Positions 11,420-23,397 of a stretch of 64,000 bases of DNA are shown piece by piece. Where the stretch lies: contig JAJNNX010000004.1 in assembly GCA_023159155.1 (NCBI GenBank), forward strand, positions 992,001-1,056,000, read 5' to 3'. This DNA is from Ustulina deusta. Taxonomy: Eukaryota > Ascomycota > Sordariomycetes > Xylariales > Xylariaceae. The notes beneath the pieces were generated by a model. The model was not told where the DNA came from and made no database searches. It worked only from the letters and a program-made list of their open reading frames with translations. The translations under genes and the position numbers were made by a program. Numbering within the stretch: position 1 is the stretch's first letter; every line of letters starts with the position of its first letter.

Positions 11420-12452
11420 TCAGATGACTATTGTTTTCTGTACGCGCCTATTCTTACCAACAACTAGTCTCAGTTGGCACCGCAACTTATCGGCGAACAC
11501 ACCGCTGCGCAGCTTATCTGTGAATAACTCGTATGCAGGGTAATAGGCGTCGACGAAGCGCACGACCTGTTCGTCGCTCATGCCGGCGCCACGCTGTGCC
11601 CGCAGCATGGCCTCTTGCTCCAGCCGCCAGTCGTAGACCCACTCAGTGTCCTCAGCGTCGATGTGGATGAAGGCATCAAACAAGTTTGTGATAGCATCAT
11701 ACGCCCCCAGCTTGCCGTTGATGAACTGCAAGTGCCCAAGGTCGTGACGCTTGAGAGTCCGTGATAGCGCGTCATATTTCGCGCTCACCTCGGCGGGCGA
11801 CAGCGAGCGGAAGCCGACGCACCACCCCTCGAAAATGACAACCTGCACCTTGTGCTGCCCCGGGGCGTTGACCTCGGGCCAGCTGGAGCGCGGGAGGCGG
11901 TCTCCTTGCCCCGAGAAGAGGGACTTGTCGTATTGAGGAACCCGCGTTGCGCTGTTACTGAGGATGGCTTCGAAGAAGTCCTTTGCCAGGTCCATGTCAT
12001 GCGTCCCTAGATATAGTCAGCCGACGTAAGATGGGGTTGCGGTGAGAAGATGTTGAATGAACGGATTAGGAAACTGGAAATCGAATCACCGGGAAACCAA
12101 GCCGAGCGAGAGTTACTATATGAGATGAGGATGAAATGAAAAACATACCCGGCTCGCCCCTAACTTGCACAAGCGCATTATCCGGCATGGACGCCGCGAG
12201 CGCGACCTGGTCGTCGTGCGCGAGGTAGAAGTCGTCGATGCTGCACACCAAGGTCTCGAGACCCTCGCGCTCGCGTAGGGTCTCGGCAAGCCTGCTCACC
12301 AGCGTCGTCTTGCCCACGCCTTGCACCCCGTTCAGCCCGATGATAAAGGGGCGCGTGGAGCCCGCCTTCAGATGCGATTGGAGCCGCTCCAGTATGAAAG
12401 GTATACAGATCGGGCTTTTGTCATCGTGGATCTCGGCATTGGTGGAACTCAT
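11420..12452 (-). CDS. Tda10/D-glycerate 3-kinase-like P-loop kinase
   Basis: Complement of 11420..12006 and 12149..12452, 296 aa, close to yeast Tda10 (YGR205W, about 290 aa). The P-loop GLNGVQGVGKTTL is near residues 39-51. CSIDDFYL follows, and the RGEPGTHDMDL block is created by the splice: a 142-bp intron with donor GTATGT and acceptor CTAG. The nucleotide-kinase-like second half includes VIFEGWCVGF and WRLEQEAML. The family resembles bacterial/plant glycerate kinase and uridine kinases. The yeast protein binds ATP but its substrate is not settled, so I call the family and not a reaction. The protein starts at MSSTNAEIHD and has no targeting signal that I can see. Confidence 0.88.
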
Positions 12453-14113
12453 TTTTGTATTATGTCGAATTGCACGGTTTAAGGAGGTGTTGGTTGTTCT
12501 CTTAATGACGTGTGCGGTTGTTCATCAGCGAGCTTTCTGTTTTGCGGATATTCTTATCCGTCTTCAGAGTGGACTAGGTACCTAAGGTAAGGTATAGGAC
12601 GAGGGAACCACCTATGAAATTGTCGGAGATAGCTAGGCCAAGTCGATCAATTGTCTTAAGATGCATCTGTAATGGTAGGCACCTCGGATACTTGTGTCTC
12701 ATACTTGCTCATATCTCAATAAAAACTGGGACTGGAAGTTCGTCTCTCCTATTAGCTCAGGATCAGGTTCCATAGTAGTACGGAAAAGATTATACGTCGT
12801 CCCTAGACACTCCTCTGAGTTAGTTGAGCATATTGTCATAATACTCAAGGGCCTCATCCAACAAAGAACCCAGTTATAATTCGCGTTAACCTTGAGAATA
12901 CACCTCCAGACCACTCGCGCAACAAACGAACTCGGGTTCTTCTCCTAATCTGCTCAGTAGCTTAGCCTATATACTCCGTGACATGCTATGTGTAATTTTC
13001 ATCTGGTGGTACTCTAATTGGACCCTACATGCGGGTCGCTCATGAAGCTTAAACTATACCTCCCTCCGGGTTCAAACATAGACCTAGAGCTTGGTTACAC
13101 GAATGCCATTCCTATTTGGAATTTAGCACGCGCTGTTGAGAAAGCTCATAGAAAACACTAAGCATTATTAGGAGGCGTTCTAAATAACCTCTGCAATCAA
13201 GCGTATCTCTGCTTAGGTATCTCTAGTCTTTGCTAGCTCTGGACTTTCCCTAGCGATCCTCGGTAGGAGATGACTCAGCTGATCCAGCCCGGAGACCTGA
13301 GCTCAACTTGGCCAGGACGTGAGTCGGCCTGAGTCGCTAAGTAGAGTACGCCCACCCGGTGTATTGGTAGCACGTACAATTATAACATCTTAGTCTTTGT
13401 TGGTGCCATGTTGCGGGGAATGCCTACCTAGTGTAGTCGTGCGAAGGTGGGGAAATAACCAGCCCCAGCCCCAGCACGAGCTTTTCCTTCTTGTGTTCGG
13501 GGGGGTGCGTGTTCAGTCGGCTACCGTACTCTTTTTCCAATTGTTTTCCACAACGTCTCAATAGGAGACTTTCCACCGTCCACCTGAGAGCATCTATCGA
13601 GATTTTGCTGAACGAGACTAGGTAGTATCTTCTAGATACCAGCTGTTGTTGTGGTACAGTGCAATACCTGCACGCTTGTGTTAAATTTTGAGTCGCGTGC
13701 ATGACCTCATCCTTTCTTCAGGAGCTGACATGTGAATTCCGGGGGTTAGTGGCTAACCTGATAGGGCATGGCTGAGCTGCCGTGTGCTCGGCCAACCAGT
13801 GCCCCCCTCGGCATTCCAATCCACAGCTCCAGTGCTGCCTCGGCTGATTCCTGCAGCGGAGTCCAGAGGCGGCATCTCTTCTTCTGCACGCAATTGCGCA
13901 GCTGTCCCTGCTGTGCATGTATATAATCAACCAATACCTACTGCTTTAGCCGGCACAACCGCAGCGGCACTGTCCTCTCACATCTACCTCCTCCATCCTC
14001 ACCACCACTGCCATCATCAATTCTCTCTGTCTTCCTCTCGTCCCGACCTTCCCCTTTCTCTCTCTTCGCCCTTGTCTTTCTGTTAGTACCCCGTCTCCCA
14101 AGTCCAGCACACC
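12453..14113. other. divergent intergenic region between Tda10-like and Fox2 genes
   Basis: No gene is supported here. The last 130 bases before Fox2 (about 13980-14110) form a strongly pyrimidine-rich strand (CTCTCT/TTCC tracts), as is common just upstream of highly expressed fungal genes. A separate entry covers CCTCGG words. Confidence 0.5.
13806..13843 (+). promoter_or_regulatory. two CCTCGG words (FarA/FarB-type fatty-acid response) in the Fox2 promoter
   Basis: CCTCGG occurs at 13806-13811 and 13838-13843, about 300 and 270 bases before the Fox2 ATG; a third copy lies at 13258-13263. In Aspergillus and relatives, the Zn2Cys6 regulators FarA and FarB bind CCTCGG upstream of beta-oxidation genes and mediate induction by fatty acids. 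The match in motif, copy number and target gene supports regulation by oleate-type inducers, but six-base words also occur by chance. Confidence 0.55.
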
Positions 14114-17100
14114 ATGTCGGGTCAATTGCGCTACGACGGCCAGGTTGCCGTCATCACGGGCGCCGGCGGTGGGTTGGGAAAAGCATATGCCACATTCTTT
14201 GCCTCAAGAGGAGCCAAGGTCGTCGTCAACGACCTTGGGGGCTCCTTCAAGGGCGAGGGTAATTCGACAAAGGTATGCTCCAAACGCGTGCTTGCTCTCC
14301 TGTTGGTGGCTCATGACTTTTTTCGACTGACGCAATCATGGATTTCTAGGCCGCCGATGTAGTCGTGAACGAGATCAAGGCCGCCGGCGGTGAGGCTGTC
14401 GCCAACTATGACAGCGTCGCAAATGGTGACAAGATTATCGAAACCGCCATCAAGGCTTTCGGCCGTGTCGATATCCTCATCAACAACGCCGGTATTTTGC
14501 GCGATGTTAGCTTCAAGAACATGACAGATGCCGACTGGGACTTGATCATGACGGTGCACGTCAAGGGCGCCTATAAGTGTGCCCGTGCAGCCTGGCCCTA
14601 CTTCCGCAAGCAAAAGTATGGCCGTGTCGTAAATACTGCATCGGCTGCTGGTCTGTTCGGCAACTTCGGCCAAGCCAACTACTCCGCCGCCAAGCTTGCC
14701 ATGGTTGGTTTCACAGAAACTCTCGCAAAAGAAGGCGCCAAGTACAACATCGTTTGCAACGTCATTGCTCCTATCGCCGCCAGCCGCATGACTGAGACAG
14801 TGATGCCGCCGGAGATGTTGGAGAACCTGAAGCCTGACTGGGTTGTGCCCCTTGTGGCTGTCTTAGTCCACAAGAGCAACACCAGTGAGAATGGTTCCAT
14901 CTTTGAGGCTGGCGGTGGTCACATGGCCAAGTTCCGATGGGAGCGATCAAGCGGTCTGTTGCTCAAGGCAGATGAGAGCTACACCGCCAGCGCCGTTATT
15001 AAGCAATGGAGCAAGGTTTCTGACTTCTCAAATCCCCAATATCCTTCTGGAGTCAATGACTTTTTAGGTCTCCTTGAGGAATCCATGAAACTCGGCCCCA
15101 GCCCGCAAGGTGACAAGATTGACTTCACAGGCCGCGTAGCATTGGTAACTGGTGGTGGCGCCGGTATCGGCCGCGCTTACTGTCTTGCCTTTGCGAAGGC
15201 TGGTGCATCGGTCGTTGTCAACGATCTCGTAAACCCGGACACTGTTGTGGAGGAGATTAAGAAGATGGGGGGCAAGGCAGCCGGTGTCAAGGCTTCTTCC
15301 GAAGATGGCGACAAGGTCGTCAAGGGCGCCATTGATGCTTTTGGCCGACTTGACATCGTTGTAAACAACGCCGGTATACTACGAGACAAGGCTTTCACCA
15401 ACATGGATGACAGTTTATGGGATCCAGTTATGAACGTGCATCTCCGAGGTACCTACAAGGTCACCAAAGCTGCTTGGCCCATCTTCCTTAAGCAGAAATA
15501 CGGACGCATTATCAACACCACCTCGACGAGCGGCATCTATGGTAACTTCGGTCAGGCCAACTATTCCGCAGCTGTAGGTTAAAGTGGATCAATTTGAATG
15601 ATAGGTGCTAACTCTTAGGACTAGAAACTGGGTATTCTAGGCATGTCTCGAGCCATTGCGCTTGAGGGTGCCAAATACAATATTTACTGTAACACCATCG
15701 CCCCCAACGCTGGAACGGCGATGACGGCCACCATTCTGCCTCCAGAACTAGTGCAAGCTTTCAAGCCCGACTACATAGCTCCTCTAGTTCTTGCTCTTTC
15801 CAGCGACAAGATTCCTGAAAATCCTACAGGTGGCCTATACGAAGTTGGTTCCGGTTGGTGCGGCCGCACAAGGTGGCAGCGTTCCGGAGGCGTTGGCTTC
15901 CCTCTTGATGTGAAGCTAGAGCCTGAGGAAGTCGCTAAAAATTGGTCAAAGATCCTCGACTTCGAGGACGGTCGTGCAGATAATCCCGAGAAGACATCAT
16001 CTTCAATAGAAAAGGTTCTAGCAAATTTGGAGAACAAACGAGGGAAATCTAAGGTATGAGCCTTTCTCTTTTCCTCGATGCCTCCTTCTCCACTGTACAT
16101 ATAAATTTTACACTAGTATAGCTCGAATGCGACTTTGATGTTGATAAGACTTTTTTTCTTATTTAGCAACCCGGCGAGAGCAACGAGTATCTTGAGGCGC
16201 AAGAGAAGGCCAAGAAAGCGAAATCTGAGCCAAGCGAGTTCACTTACACAGACCGTGATGCCATGCTGTATAATCTAGGTATTGGTGCCAAGCGCACGGA
16301 TCTTCCCTACGTCTTCGAAGGCCACGAGAACTTTCAAGTACTCCCCACATATGGTGTCATTCCGCAGTTCGACACCGACATGCCCTTCAGCTTCGACGAT
16401 GTGGTACCCAACTTTTCACCCATGATGTTGCTTCACGGCGAGCAGTATCTTGAAGTCAAGAAATACCCCATTCCCACAGCAGCAAGGACTAAGAATCATG
16501 CCAAGTTGATCGAAGTCGTTGATAAGGGCTCTGCCGCCATCTTGAAGAGCGGTGTGACCACAGTCAATGCCGAGAATGGTGAAGAGCTCTTCTACAATGA
16601 ATCGACGGTTTTCCTCCGAGGTTGCGGCGGGTTCGGCGGGCAAAAGAAGCCCGCTGACCGTGGTGCCGCCACCGCTGCCAATGTCCCTCCCAAGAGGGCT
16701 CCTGACGTTGTAGTGGAGTCGAAGACAACCCCTGAGCAGGCTGCGATCTACCGTTTGAGCGGTGATTATAAGTGAGTTTCGCCATCCCCGGCCGCTTTTG
16801 CTCTCCTAATACGGCACCAAACACTATGCTGATTTCATATCCCCAATGATACATAACTAATTTATTGTAGCCCTCTTCACATTGACCCGAGCTTTGCCAA
16901 GATGGGCGGGTTCAAGGAACCCATCTTGCATGGATTATGCTTCATGGGAATTGCCGGCAAGGCCGTCTACGAAAGCTTTGGCCCGTACAAGAATATCAAA
17001 GTCAGGTTCGCTGGCTCTGTGTTCCCTGGCCAGACACTCGTTACGGAGATGTGGAAGGAAGGAAGCGGCAAGGTCATCTTCCAGGCCAAAGTCAAGGAAA

Positions 17101-17168
17101 CAGGCAAGCTCGCCATTTCAGGCGCCGCTGTAGAGCTGGTGGGTGCTTCAAAGAGCGAGAAGCTGTAG
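14114..17168 (+). CDS. fox2: peroxisomal multifunctional beta-oxidation enzyme (3-hydroxyacyl-CoA dehydrogenase/enoyl-CoA hydratase 2)
   Basis: Five exons: 14114..14272, 14350..15573, 15625..16053, 16167..16771, 16871..17168; 904 aa, the usual Fox2 length. There are two short-chain dehydrogenase domains: [12 protein letters not shown] with NNAGILRD and NYSAAK, then [12 protein letters not shown] with NNAGILRD and a second NYSAAK split by the 51-bp intron 15574-15624. The C-terminal hot-dog hydratase 2 region follows, with the MaoC motif [13 protein letters not shown] completed by the last splice. It catalyses hydration of trans-2-enoyl-CoA and oxidation of D-3-hydroxyacyl-CoA in peroxisomal beta-oxidation. 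The C-terminus is SEKL, so the terminal tripeptide EKL is a weak variant of the usual S-K-L PTS1. Two CCTCGG words lie in the promoter. Confidence 0.95.
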
Positions 17169-17675
17169 GTTTCGACAGGATTGAAGAAGAGAGGGAAATT
17201 CAATGTACCGGATAGGGTTTGAGTGTACGATAATGAATCGAGCTACTTATGGTTTGTAGGCTCGTCATTGATATTATGTGGGTACGAATTAAAATTTTTA
17301 CTTTTTTACTTTTCCTATTTGAATCACTTCTTGAAGCTCTTTTCATCAGAAATGTCCCCGAAAGAAAGGGACAAAAAACCCATTGCGAGTAATAGAATAT
17401 GGATGTTCGATACTTTCTCTTATATTTTTTCAGTTAAGGCCTGCGCTATATCGCTTCATATGCTCAGCCAGGGGCTCAGCTCCAAATCTATTCACAACAA
17501 TCCCCCTAGTCAAAAGGGGCACTGGTCAGCTGCTAATCCGTACCTTAGTATTGCCGAGACCTAGATACCTAGGTACTGAAAGCTTGATCCCAGAAAATGT
17601 GCTCATTTATTTTCTACCGCGCCCTTATTGTATCCTCGTCTCTCTTTTTTCTTCTTTTTTTTCCCGGGTGGTCCT
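17169..17675. other. convergent intergenic region
   Basis: It contains the 3' flanks of Fox2 (plus) and the HDK-rich gene (minus). No RNA gene or repeat is seen apart from a T-rich run just after 17641. Confidence 0.5.
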
Positions 17676-18630
17676 CTAGTGTGCTCTATGCTTATGGCGC
17701 TTGTCATGCTTGTCATGCTTGTCGTGCTTGTCGTTCTTGTCGTGCTTGTCGTGTTTATCGTGCTTGTGGTGCTTATGATGCTTGTCAGACTTGTGGTGCC
17801 CATCTCCATGCCTGTCCCGGCTGTGATGTCTCCGCCGACCCTCGTGGTGGCCGCCGCCTCCCTCATCGTGCGCTCTCCGGTCTACCCTGTTCTCCCTTCT
17901 TACATTATGGGCTCTCTCCTCGTCTAGCTCCCTGTTCCCCCTCCCGGCGCTTGACACGTCGTCGTGCTCCCCTTTCGTCGGCTTGCCGCTTTGCACGTAG
18001 TTCCACGTGCGCTGCGCCGAGTCCCCTTGCCAGAACGCGGGATCCTGTACCGGCCCCCTTTCGAGCATCCGGTCCTCTGGCGAACGTGGGAATGCATTTG
18101 CTTTGCCGGATTGTTGACTTTCCGAACGACGGTTAAGTTAGAGAGAGCCAATACACTAATATAGAGGATACATACCTTTGGCCTGTCGCTCCCGTGGAAG
18201 TATAGTTCCCAGTCACTCCCGTGGAGTGGTATCCTGTTACTCCTGATGGGTTGTATCCTGTTGTTCCTATTGGGTTGTATCCTGTTGTCCCTGTAACGTC
18301 GTATCCTGGTATTCCTGAATGGTCGTATCCTGTTGTCCCTGGATAAGGATATGGTGTCGCACCTGGATAGGTATATCCTCCGGTCGTTGGAGTTTCAATA
18401 CAGGTGTATCCTCCGGCCGTGTCCTCATAGGTATATGCTCCTGGCGCCCCTGCGTATCCCGGTGTTACTCCTGAAGACGTGTGACCTTCTGCCATTTCTG
18501 CGGCTATGTAATCTGTATCTTCTGGAAGGTCAAACCGTACACGTCGGGAGCTGCTGTTATTTGGTGTTGCCGTGTATTTTAGGATTGGTGGATTATCGCT
18601 CGAGTCAGAGTAGTCTCGCTGGGTTGTCAT
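17676..18630 (-). CDS. hypothetical low-complexity protein with GYxxTG repeats and a His/Lys/Asp-rich tail
   Basis: Complement of 17676..18117 and 18176..18630, 298 aa. The 58-bp intron has donor GTATGT, branch CTAAC and an unusual acceptor GGAAAG. With this junction the frame runs on sensibly (ATGQSQQSGKANAFPRSPED). The N-terminal 60 residues are hydrophilic (VRFDLPEDTDY). Residues about 60-150 are Gly/Tyr/Thr/Pro repeats of a TGYxxxG type (IGTTGYNPSGVTGYHSTGVT). A charged linker follows, and the last 50 residues are almost only H, K, D and R (HHKSDKHHKHHKHDKHDKHD). No domain is recognised. The tail could bind metal or nucleic acid; this is speculation. It lies 1.5 kb from a second His/Arg-rich gene on the same strand. 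Confidence 0.6.
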
Positions 18631-20122
18631 GACTACTTATTGAATTCTCTTTCTGCATTGATGATTGTTATCTAGACACTGGCAAACATCTCAGAATATC
18701 AATGCGAGCTTATATAAGTCAAAGAATGCGATCATGGTGCATACTGCTCCCTAATCATTGAAGCCAAGAGTGGAATAACTTCTTCCCCTAAAACACCTCA
18801 AATTACTGCTAGCCCTTACTGAGTGGTTGTTGCGCTATGGGAGCTAGGAGATTATATCAATCTCCCTTGCTTCCATAGTTGTTATTGTGCGGTTTCAGAG
18901 ACGGGCTTTGCCATGTATGTAAATGGTTCGACGCCTGCATGGTAATCAACTCTAGACATTCGACTCCGCTGCCTCCTTCGTATGCATTAATAGCGTTTCT
19001 AGCTTTTCCAGTATCTCTAATTTCTCCTTGCTTCCCTTCTCTCGAATATTATCTCTTTCACTTGTGGTTATTGCCTGCTCAATACTTTTGTCTCCTGTCA
19101 TATTTGATTGTCCTAGGCTAACATGAGCCTGCCTATTAGAACAGCACTGTCGGTTCCATAGGACGCCTCTGGTTTCAACCAATTTTCATGTTTCCTTCTT
19201 TACTGGGGATTATCCTACCAACTTTTGTGCGAGATAATCCATTCGATGCCAGTTGCTTGATTTCTGACTCGTGAGCATATATCTGGCTACTCCGGGGTTT
19301 GTAGTCGCAGTAGAGGTAGGAGGATCAAGAAGATAGTACAAAGGGAGGAGAATACACAGCCGCATCGTTTCAACCGAAAAGTTTGCTCTGCACCAAGTGG
19401 ATAACCCACGTCCTCGCCTTGTCACTACCATCCGATATAACTGGTGGGTATGCCTTCGGCTTTCTAGTTTCTTGTCCCTTACCTTTAGAGTGTATGCCAC
19501 GTCTGGCTACTTTTGGGTGAACAAACAACACGCCACAACAGGGAATCGGAGGTAAGACGTAACAGCGATTTGGTCTTGTCGCATGGTAGCCTGGCATTAT
19601 CGCTGCGTTGCACCGAGCTCCGGTTTACGGCCACCTCAACTTAGGCAAGCTTTTCAATAATGGTTGATACTTTTTGGGACTGACACGTGTCGGTCGAATG
19701 TGACAACTATGAACGTTTTTACATTTATTATGTGGATTAGAGTTTTCTGTATGTATGCCATCTCCATTCCCGAATCAAATATTTGCGTGCCTCGCTCAGG
19801 TGTTGTCGGTATGATTGGCCTACCTAGCTTTGAAGTCATCCGAGTCAAAGTAGCCATACGTTTCCGACTTGATCAAGCTAATCGAAGCCTAAATACCTAC
19901 GAATAATATATCAGATAGGGCTCATAGAAAGAACGCTGAATCAGCTGCCAACTATGAATTCTGCCTAACCAATAACTAAAGAGTGAGACCATTGTAATAG
20001 CGAAATGTAACGAGCGTCTTGAGTATGGATGAGGGCAAACTAGTACCATAACTGCAACAAACGAATGAAGAGAAAGGAGAACGCGTAATGACGGGGATCC
20101 CTGTGAGGTTTTGTTATGGCCG
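18631..20122. other. intergenic region between the two low-complexity genes
   Basis: No supported gene. Short frames on both strands lack family features or start codons. The base composition is like the other intergenic stretches to the left. Confidence 0.45.
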
Positions 20123-20881
20123 CTAATTACGCCTGTGCCGGCGACCGCGGTCTTCCTGCTCTCTCTTGCGTGCCCTCTCTTCTCGCGCCCGTCTGTCATC
20201 GTGATGATGGTGGTGGTGGCTAGATCCCGCGTGTCCCCCGGAGTGTCTGTGGTGTCCAGATCGCCCACTATCATTCACCTCAAATGGCTCTACGTACCGG
20301 AAGACAATCCTCCGAGACACCCCCGGCTCTCGTTCTTCATGCCCGATGACCATCGGCTGACTTCTATCCCAACTCTCTTCTTCTGCTGCCTGTTGCTCTT
20401 CCATCGCCCTTCGCTGCTCTTCCATCTCCCTTCGCTGTTCTTCCATCACCCTTCGCTGCTCTTCCATCGCCCTTCGCTGCTCCATTACCCGTCGACGTGC
20501 TTCTCTCTCTTCTTGCTCTCTCTCCCATTGACGCTGTATTCTCCGCCTCTCTCTATCCTGCTCTTCCCATATCCGCTTCGATTCTCTTCGACTTCTTGGT
20601 CTTTCCCGAGGGTCCTCGCTTTCCCGTCTTCTCTCATCATTATGGTCTCTCGCTCGAGAGTGAGGGCGCACACTTGAAGACCGGTGATGGTGATCGTGTC
20701 TGTCTCTGGACTCAGGTTTTGCGCTTATGGACCGGCGATATTTGCTCGGAAGGCTAGCCACTTGCTGAGCTACATGACCGTCATCATACTTTCTTTATCC
20801 CCCAGTTAGCGAGGTAGAGAGCAACCAGCGAGGAAGAGAAACTACCCACCCGTAATAGTCGTCATAGTAATCACTCGACAT
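20123..20881 (-). CDS. hypothetical Arg/Glu-rich coiled-coil protein with His-rich C-terminus
   Basis: Complement of 20123..20764 and 20846..20881, 225 aa. The long exon has no ATG. A 36-bp first exon (MSSDYYDDYYGW) joined by an 81-bp intron (donor GTAGTT, acceptor CTCAG) gives an in-phase start and continues into QVASLPSKYRRS. The middle is an extended R/E/Q helix with repeats of MEEQRR (residues about 85-140). A short ordered-looking block follows (GVSRRIVFRYVEPFEV), then SSHHHHHHDD and an RRHRRN end. No domain is recognised. Similarity in style to the neighbour at 17676-18630 is compositional; I see no shared block that proves duplication. Confidence 0.6.
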
Positions 20882-23102
20882 GGTTTCTAACTCTGGGAAG
20901 CTTTCGTCTTTGGACTTTCTGTTCGTGGAGAGGATGGGGGATACTAGGAGCTGCTTGACACGGAAGGATGCTGAGTTATTTCTTTAAATATTCGTTCTTT
21001 CACGTAGCACCATGACGCATCTCCTCAGTTGTACGTTAGAAGGGAGAAGTGAATGGCACACAAATCACTCGAAAACTTGAATATGCCAGTCAAGACAGGG
21101 ATATACGATAGTTAGTTACACAGTAATTGCTCACATGACAATAATTAGTGATACTAAAATACTTCAGTTCGGGACATCAACCTATCAGTACGAAACGTAT
21201 GAGAGGAACTGCATGGCAGGACACAATATTTCAACATCGTGACATCAAGACGGCGAGTAGGAAGCCATTGACTAGCAAACTGTCCACGTATTCGTAACCT
21301 TGGCATGAGTGGCTCACACATGAGACTTTGTAAAGGGCAAGAGAGTGTGATATATGGTCAAGCTAGATGGGACAGTTCACTACGTCATATCCGGAGACTC
21401 ACTGGAGACTCACTATTGGTTACACCCTGAGTTTTTTATGCTTCAGTCTCCCCACTGACGGCCGCGAGGGGGGAGTTGCTAGCCGGTATGGATTGGCAGT
21501 GTCTCTGCTCACCCAGCTTAAGGGAAGAATGAAAGTTGTATAATAGATATTATAAGCAATACTTGACCGTTTGGTCAGTTACCCGTTGAGGTCTTGTTCT
21601 CCTCGCCCTCTTCTCCTACCACCTTCACATATATGAATATTTACCAACCTCCCCACCCTTTTTTTTAAGACGATATATCGCCTGACCTTATAACCGCCTG
21701 ATAAGAACTCGAAGTGTTTGCTCTTACTTAGCTGTTTAGCATCCGAGACCGGACGGCAACAGTCCAATGAATGGAGTATATCTTGTAACTGAAACTGACT
21801 CTTGACTGTAAATTTGACACCGCAATCAAGTTCGTACTTGCAGATGTATTGGGCAGGGTTTTTGCTCGTGCTTAGCCTATATAGCAGATACGGTGGATTT
21901 CCGAGGATGTACGTCCGGTCCAGGATGGACCAATCTAGGTGAAAGGTTAAAATGCGTCTCGTCCTAGGACTTCCGGGTTACATGTGTACATTATAAAAAT
22001 ATGTCGCAGACATATATACTGTTGCTGCTCACAACCCAATAACGGCTTCGTTTTTTATAGAAACCTCAAGGCCCTAGTATAGGAGCCTCTAGGACTGGAG
22101 GCTTCGGGATCCGAAAATCGAGGCATTTATACCATCCTGTGACCCAACGCAAGGAACCCTCAACCCATGTCCTATGAAATTGGCATGAGCCTAATAATCC
22201 ATGTTCTTATCTTAACATTTACCTTAAATCAAGCTGTTAGAAACGTCCTTTCAGAATAATACAAGATGAATCAGGTTTAGAGCTAATAAGATCGCTTTAC
22301 GAGATCCCCTTGGAATGAAATATAAAACGTTCAAGACGTTTATCGGCCATTGGAAGAAGAAGATGGCTGTAGTGCTAGGGATTGTGGTAAAATAGAATAA
22401 GTCGGCGCCTAGCTAATGGTGATTTTAGTTGTGTTGTCTCTAACTGCCGGAAGACTACCACATCAAAGAATGATCATCGAAAAAAGAGAACGTGCGTTGT
22501 CCGTCATCACGTCCCCAGCATGAGACTCGGGTAGGCTTATCTCGCCGGCTATAAGAGAACCTAATTGTACTGCTAAAGTGTTGGATGTAGTGTTTGTTGA
22601 GTAGCGTAGAGTAACGTAGCGATAACTTAACTTCACAAGGTGCAACGTGGAGTAGCAACGCAGCCATCCAGATCCTTCTTTCCTAGGTATCTTGTTCCTG
22701 ATGGAAATACTGCCGAGCCATATAGTGCTATGCAATACTTACATGTTCTTTCTTTAAAAGGGGGTCTCTAATACGATGGGCTTTACTAGTTTGACCGAGC
22801 GCTATCGGTTGATACTGCAAGCTCAAACCTAGGTACTATATAGATGTCCGTTCTGATAGCTCGCGCGACTGTAATTCATTGAATCTGCTGGTCAATAATT
22901 ATGGAGCTTCTCTCCCCAGTTCATATCGTAATAGTTGGATAGATGAACTGGCTACCTTGTTACAGCGAACTAAGTGTTCATCACCATAACCTCCGATATA
23001 AAGCAGGCACCCGACATACACCCTACCAACTAATCTATTTACGGCGATAACTATTTTTCTCCTATAGGTTCACGGCTCTTACGGTCTTGCTTGCTAAGTG
23101 AA

Positions 23103-23225
23103 ATGGAGATGCCCAGCCTTGGCTTCCTCATATTGCTTGCTTTAGCAAGCCACGGCTTTGGAGCAAGGGATACTGCGAATAGCCACGACGCCGCGGGCTG
23201 CACTTCATGTACACGACAACTGTAG
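23103..23225 (+). CDS. possible small secreted peptide ORF, or relic, 40 aa
   Basis: ATG at 23103 opens a 40-codon frame. It starts with a textbook secretion signal (MPSLGFLILLALASHGFGAR from the second Met at 23109) and ends in AAGCTSCTRQL. An overlapping frame (ATG at 23207, stop 23351-23353, 48 aa) begins with a Thr-rich stretch of the kind seen in cell-wall proteins (TTTVETTVIQTSTTTTTP). The order signal peptide, then Thr-rich stem, in two frames suggests an eroded gene with a frameshift or an unrecognised intron. It could also be chance. Confidence 0.3.
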   Translation: MEMPSLGFLILLALASHGFGARDTANSHDAAGCTSCTRQL

Positions 23226-23380
23226 AAACCACCGTCATCCAGACTTCGACAACAACCACGACTCCGATGTCAACTGTGGGTAGACATCAAAACTGTAGCC
23301 TTTGTGGCCATCCATCTAGTTCTCTACCAAGGAGTCAACCGGTTAACGTCTGATATGGCGGCCCCTTATAAATATACCTT

Positions 23381-23397
23381 GGGGGGGGGGGGGGGGG
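23381..23397 (+). repeat. homopolymer G run (17 G)
   Basis: An uninterrupted run of 17 guanines follows AATATACCTT. Such runs are prone to slippage and sequencing error; the count should not be trusted exactly. Confidence 0.8.

Noticed and set aside
17597..18136. Plus-strand 179-aa Cys/Ala/His-repeat ORF
   Set aside because: Antisense shadow of the HKD-rich tail of the minus-strand gene; it arises from the codon repeats.
20111..20677. Plus-strand 188-aa Leu/Phe/Ser-rich ORF
   Set aside because: Antisense of the R/E-rich coiled-coil gene.
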